From positions 1 to 10,780 of the forward strand of contig NZ_JBINJF010000054.1 of assembly GCF_043951865.1 (NCBI RefSeq): a stretch of 10,780 bases of DNA, in the 5' to 3' direction. Position 1 is the first letter of the stretch. Every line of letters starts with the position of its first letter. The notes beneath the pieces are model-generated. The model saw only the letters and a program-made list of their open reading frames with translations. It searched no databases and was not told the origin of the DNA. The translations under genes and the position numbers were made by a program. This DNA comes from JAMQKA01 sp043951865 (GTDB lineage: Bacteria > Bacteroidota > Rhodothermia > Balneolales > Balneolaceae). Of this stretch, positions 8,601 through 10,780 are shown piece by piece.

Positions 8601-9072
8601 GCAACGTTTCTCCGGTCTGGGCATCGGTGACTGTACCGGAAACAGTTTCAAGCACGATCTCCTTTGCCGTCTCTTCTCTTTTCAGCAATACCAGCTGGCC
8701 GCTCTCCGAAATGGCGAAGCGCAGGCCCGTATCCTTTAACACCTTCCAAAGGGCATCATTCAAAGAAATGGAGGTGCGCCGAAGGGTTATTTCCGCATCG
8801 TCCGGCAGCGCATCTTTAGTGTACATCAATTTCAGATCGGCCTCCTTCGAGAGAACCTGCAGGGCCTGTTCCAGGCCGGCCTCTTTAATATCAATGCTGA
8901 TAAGCTGATCCAGGATCTTGTCGGTATCACTGTCCTGCCACACCGTTTTACCGTTTGACAAAACCAGCGCCGAAGCACCTTTCTTCTCGTTCCCTTGTTG
9001 TGCCAGCAGTCCCGGTACTACCATTACTGTCAGCAACAGTATCCCCATGAGTTGTATCACTAGCTTTTTCAT
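5635..9072 (-). CDS. SusC/RagA TonB-dependent receptor with STN signalling domain
   Basis: This 1145-residue outer-membrane channel imports glycan fragments with TonB energy and also signals. Domains in order: signal peptide 1-25 (ending LLAQQ); STN domain about 58-131, the part that contacts a FecR-type partner in the periplasm; carboxypeptidase-regulatory-like domain about 143-215 (VSGTVTDAQTGETLPGVNV); TonB box region about 222-229 (EELVVVGYG); plug about 235-356 with RIRGNSSI, PLFVVDG and the SusC signature SIEVLKDASATAIYGARGAN; then a 22-strand-type barrel ending in LGLSFSL, a usual outer-membrane closing strand. It sits 63 bases after FecR and 44 bases before SusD, so it probably belongs to their operon. 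The first 600 bases of the gene are about 52% GC (310/600 over 8461-9060), while 7861-8220 has about 39% (139/360), with an intermediate stretch between. This points to a mosaic gene. The reading frame is intact. Confidence 0.97.
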   Translation of the reverse strand: MKKLVIQLMGILLLTVMVVPGLLAQQGNEKKGASALVLSNGKTVWQDSDTDKILDQLISIDIKEAGLEQALQVLSKEADLKLMYTKDALPDDAEITLRRTSISLNDALWKVLKDTGLRFAISESGQLVLLKREETAKEIVLETVSGTVTDAQTGETLPGVNVLVKGTTTGTSTDSEGGFELGVPSLQDTLVFSFIGYQTTEVPIEGRTSFDVELQSQAISGEELVVVGYGTQQRSDLTGSVGTVDEEAFKASSPTSVQEGLSGKIAGVSVSRNSGRPGSRATIRIRGNSSITGPNDPLFVVDGVVLPQANLSNGTSPIDYLDPGNIKSIEVLKDASATAIYGARGANGVVLVTTKSPAQVGSTVSYDGSFSASKLPSWSKIGLLNSEQFLAVEDLAFQNAAKYGLAGSVVDPATKRTDPRLFDSSGEPLYDTDWQEEALRTALTNSHNLSFSGGDRNNSYTVNLGYRDEEGILKKSSLKRYSGRLNINNQINDWLTAGGTINYSVQEASQPRAVGAGGITPTRSILQALPITPVRYPDGTFGRTSDYPGMEGGAQPVRLVNETKRILDGTNTLADAFANFDLAEGLELRTTFGLSIIDQETKFYAGDDLRFISDNGRAEISDEKIKSWQFENYLTYETDVLEGHSFTGLLGLSWERVDNFTKFARADDFLDDYFEYNNLGIASNPRPPQSNASAHSLNSYFARVNYTIDSKYLFTITGRFDGSSRFSEDNQYAFFPSGAIGWRVSEEEFMENSSIISNLKLRTSYGVTGNSEIPNYSTVTGLGNYSYIVGGTRVTGVGLNQMANPNLKWEKNTQIDLGVELGLFSDKVEFEGDIYYKKSDDMLLAAPVPSTSSYSTVIRNIGSMENRGVELTLKTRNISKSNFLWSTSFNISINKNEVLHLTGGQDIVQGGNPVTGNRIIREGEPVNSFYGYIQLGTWNTDEAAQAAQYNRLPGDIKYKDINNDGAINEQDRVIIGNGNPDGYGSLINNVTYKNFDLMVDIQYMYGNETAFNSRSTTLDRTGITNVLTEVLDAWTPNNQDTMVPEIRPTAAYKDRLSSTGRIENGSFIRGRNIVLGYNFPSELIQKWGNMKNVRIYASMQNFFLIDEYPGFDPEVSSFTGNFSQGDDLYSYPKPRVFQLGLSFSL
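8221..8460. other. Composition transition inside the SusC gene
   Basis: Counting in 60-base blocks, G+C is 310/600 for 8461-9060, 113/240 for 8221-8460 and 139/360 for 7861-8220. The shift therefore falls over codons of about residues 205-284, which cover the end of the carboxypeptidase-like domain, the TonB box and the first half of the plug. Conserved plug residues may explain part of the intermediate value. The signalling head shares the richer composition of FecR; the transport body shares the poorer composition of SusD. Confidence 0.55.
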
Positions 9073-9093
9073 AAACTATCCCATTTTAATTTT

Positions 9094-9115
9094 GATAAAT
9101 TAGAGTTGATTTATC
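9094..9115. repeat. Inverted repeat between FecR and SusC genes
   Basis: GATAAAT at 9094-9100 pairs with ATTTATC at 9109-9115 across an 8-base loop, in the 63-base gap between the two genes. It is made almost only of A-T pairs, so a transcript hairpin would be weak; a DNA-binding site for a dimeric regulator or an RNA-processing site is equally possible. No T-run follows on the minus strand, so a terminator is unlikely. Confidence 0.35.
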
Positions 9116-9135
9116 TCGTTACCAGTTTGACCATA

Positions 9136-10257
9136 TTACTCTTGGTCACTTTCATGTTGTGCTTGAAAAATGACTGTCCGTTCTTTCTTCTGAACTTTTA
9201 AATCCAGCGACAATGCAATACCCTTCAGTACCTCACTCATCGACTGGCTGTAATCAATTTCCGCGGTGAGCCTCTTGCGGGCTATCGCGTCATTTTCGGT
9301 TCTTATCTCAATGGCGTACCACCGCTCCAGTTTGGGAATAATCTGACTGAGCGGCCTGTCTTTAAAGATGAGCTTGCCTTCGGTCCACCCCATGTACCAG
9401 TTCATGTCAACACCGGAGAGGACCTCCGGGTCACTTTCACTGCTAACCCTGCCGATTTTATTTTTGGTAACAATCGCCTGTTTCGAGCCAGCACCTTCCT
9501 CCACGGGTTCCCGGCCCAGCGCCACCTTACCTTCCGAAACCACAACTTCGACCTCATTACGCTCATCAGGCCATGCTTTTAACAAAAATTTGGTCCCCAG
9601 CACACGGGTAAATGCACTTTCGGAATGTACGGTAAAGGGCTTCGATTCATCATGCGTGACTTCGAAATAAGCCTCCCCCTCCAAAAACAGTTCTCTTTCC
9701 CCTGAATTAAAGGAGAGGGGGACCTCCATGCGGCTGCCCGCGTGGAGAACCACCCTGGAACCGTCACTTAAAATGTAGGTCGCCCGCTCCCCATTTTGGG
9801 CGACGATTTCCCGTTTGGCAATTTCTGCGGATTCGCTGTCCTGAGAGGTTAGTTCATTGTAATTACTATACGTAAAAAGTCCGGCAGCCAGCATCACCGC
9901 CGCCGCGGCCGCTACCATCACCAACCGCCGAACGACTTTGTGTGAATGGGAGTGCGTATGCTGAGTGGGCGCCTGCGGCAATTTTTGCTCACGCAGTATT
10001 TGGCCGACCTGCTCAGAACCGCGATCGAGCCGGTCCATATCCTTTACGAGCCTTTTCCAGGCATTTTCGGGATCGACCTGGTAGCCGGGAATACGTGACT
10101 GTTCCCAGACCTCACGAAGCTCCTCCACCTTTTTTTCCCGCTTCGGTTCTTCGTTAATCCAGGACTCCATAGATCGCTTCTCCTCACTGTCTAGTTCACC
10201 GGCAAAATATCGGGCCAGCAGCTCCCAGGGTATATTATCGTTCATTCTTTTCGACAT
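9136..10257 (-). CDS. FecR-like transmembrane anti-sigma factor
   Basis: This 373-residue inner-membrane protein should hold or activate an ECF sigma factor in answer to a signal from the STN-bearing receptor encoded next. Residues 1 to about 108 form the cytoplasmic part, with the family's WELLARYFAGELDSEEKRSMESW start (Asn/Pro-Trp-x-Leu-Leu-Ala-Arg-Tyr). One membrane helix spans about 111-130. The periplasmic FecR domain covers about 150-245 (LSDGSRVVLHAGSRMEVP, FLEGEAYFEVTHDESKPF, VLGTKFLLKAW). The C-terminal STN-like domain (DUF4974 type) covers about 293-365, with LIFKDRPLSQIIPKLERWY and SMSEVLKGIALSLDL. A histidine run (QHTHSHSHK, 99-107) lies just before the membrane helix. A TGA directly precedes the ATG in frame, so translation begins here or at Met5. 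About 52% GC (157/300 over 9481-9780). No sigma gene adjoins it in the 520 bases upstream, which is atypical. Confidence 0.95.
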   Translation of the reverse strand: MSKRMNDNIPWELLARYFAGELDSEEKRSMESWINEEPKREKKVEELREVWEQSRIPGYQVDPENAWKRLVKDMDRLDRGSEQVGQILREQKLPQAPTQHTHSHSHKVVRRLVMVAAAAAVMLAAGLFTYSNYNELTSQDSESAEIAKREIVAQNGERATYILSDGSRVVLHAGSRMEVPLSFNSGERELFLEGEAYFEVTHDESKPFTVHSESAFTRVLGTKFLLKAWPDERNEVEVVVSEGKVALGREPVEEGAGSKQAIVTKNKIGRVSSESDPEVLSGVDMNWYMGWTEGKLIFKDRPLSQIIPKLERWYAIEIRTENDAIARKRLTAEIDYSQSMSEVLKGIALSLDLKVQKKERTVIFQAQHESDQE

Positions 10258-10340
10258 TCAGCGTTAAATTATTTCCTCGTTTCAATACCTATTACACCCG
10301 AGCCTGGCGGTTCTATGACAAAAAAAATGGATTTTTTTAG
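10258..10340 (-). promoter_or_regulatory. Probable promoter region of the FecR gene
   Basis: Reading toward the gene on the minus strand, a 7-bp A/T palindrome (arms 10321-10327 and 10332-10338) ends in a T-run followed by G, the kind of A/T-rich upstream element that favours promoters. A GC-rich patch follows, then CGGGTGTAATAGG (10300-10288), about 30 bases before the start codon. The arrangement suits an ECF-sigma or autoregulated promoter, but I cannot fix the -35 and -10 boxes, and the common Bacteroidota TAnnTTTG element is not evident. A weak GAGG lies too far from the ATG to be a normal ribosome-binding site. Confidence 0.3.
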
Positions 10341-10780
10341 AAAAGAGGGACTGCTGGGCTATTCACTTGAAAGGCGCTTTTTACCCAAGTGTCAACGTTT
10401 CTCTTTTAGATGGCTTTGCAAAACCGTTGTTTTTGCTCTGTATTTTCGAAGATTCGAGGCTGCTTGCTATCGCCAATATCCTTGCCAGCTTATAACCAGT
10501 AACGAATAATGAAACGGAGGATCTGCTTCCCTTTCGGGGTTTGTTCACACAAAAACGAACAATCCTACCATCGGAAAGGAGCAATTGTGTTTTTTTTGAG
10601 GAAGTCTAAAAAAAATGCAAACCTGTTTTCCCGGCCTTGAATGGGGCGCGAAAGCCGACGCAGGCTATTGTGGATGCTGCACCTAGTGTAATGAATCAAA
10701 AAAACGTAAACTAATTTTAAGCTACCTGTTGGAATACTGGCGCCACCCATTCCCCCTTTGAAGGGGGCGCAGGGGGATGT
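10341..10780. other. Intergenic stretch without a recognisable gene
   Basis: Short open frames exist on both strands, but none has family features, and their translations look like non-coding sequence. In particular there is no ECF sigma factor, which would need about 550 bases. The stretch contains a TTGTTC/GAACAA inverted repeat (10541-10562) and scattered A-runs. I see no tRNA, riboswitch or transposase. Confidence 0.5.
10752..10767. repeat. GC-rich hairpin repeat at the window edge
   Basis: CCCCCTTTGAAGGGGG forms a perfect 7-bp stem around TG, and a further AGGGGG (10771-10776) follows. From memory, closely similar C5-TTTGAA-G5 sequences recur between genes in Bacteroidota-type genomes as short palindromic repeats. 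It may alternatively be part of a terminator for a gene beyond the window, although no T-run is visible on the plus strand. Confidence 0.45.

Noticed and set aside
8428..8908. Long plus-strand open frames opposite the start of the SusC gene
   Set aside because: They lie antisense to clear STN and carboxypeptidase-like domain codons and show no family features; open frames opposite GC-rich coding DNA are expected.
10541..10562. TTGTTC/GAACAA inverted repeat as an operator
   Set aside because: Six-base arms with a ten-base loop are common by chance, and it is almost 300 bases from the FecR start.
10381..10584. Small minus-strand open frame of 67 codons upstream of FecR
   Set aside because: It has no family match I recognise, no membrane or binding pattern, and low-complexity Ser/Lys-rich sequence; it is far too short to be the missing ECF sigma factor.

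Overview
The window reads as a carbohydrate-uptake locus from a member of the Bacteroidota or a sister lineage, most likely a marine or saline one. A Balneolota/Rhodothermota-type genome is my best guess, from memory of similar loci. The support is the FecR-type anti-sigma factor with a C-terminal STN-like domain, the SusC/SusD outer-membrane pair, and start codons preceded by A/T-rich sequence with no clear Shine-Dalgarno motif. All five intact genes lie on the minus strand, so the locus is transcribed from right to left.

Layout in the direction of transcription: (1) 10780-10258, about 520 bases with no convincing gene, holding a GC-rich hairpin at the window edge and an A-tract/T-tract palindrome next to the probable promoter of the first gene; (2) 10257-9136, a FecR-like membrane anti-sigma factor; (3) 9072-5635, a SusC/RagA TonB-dependent receptor with an STN signalling domain; (4) 5590-4088, a SusD/RagB glycan-binding lipoprotein; (5) 4036-2210, a secreted Cys-type sulfatase with a C-terminal beta-rich extension; (6) 2079-532, a second Cys-type sulfatase that is a lipoprotein; (7) 531-1, a decayed non-coding stretch with a probable IS5-type transposase remnant. 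Gaps between the genes are 63, 44, 51 and 130 bases, which fits one operon, although the last gap is large enough for an internal promoter.

Inferred working model: SusC and SusD bind and import a sulfated glycan fragment. The STN domain of SusC reports occupancy to the periplasmic part of FecR, which then frees or activates an ECF sigma factor. The two sulfatases remove sulfate esters from the glycan at the surface or in the periplasm. Neither the ECF sigma gene nor any glycoside hydrolase or polysaccharide lyase is in the window, so this is part of a locus, a reduced one, or one that relies on enzymes encoded elsewhere.

The most unusual signal is compositional. FecR, the regulatory head of SusC and the first sulfatase gene are GC-rich (about 50-60% in counted blocks), while the body of SusC, SusD and the last sulfatase gene are AT-rich (about 35-40%). 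One shift falls inside the SusC gene, close to the border between its signalling head and its transport body, which suggests a mosaic assembled by recombination.
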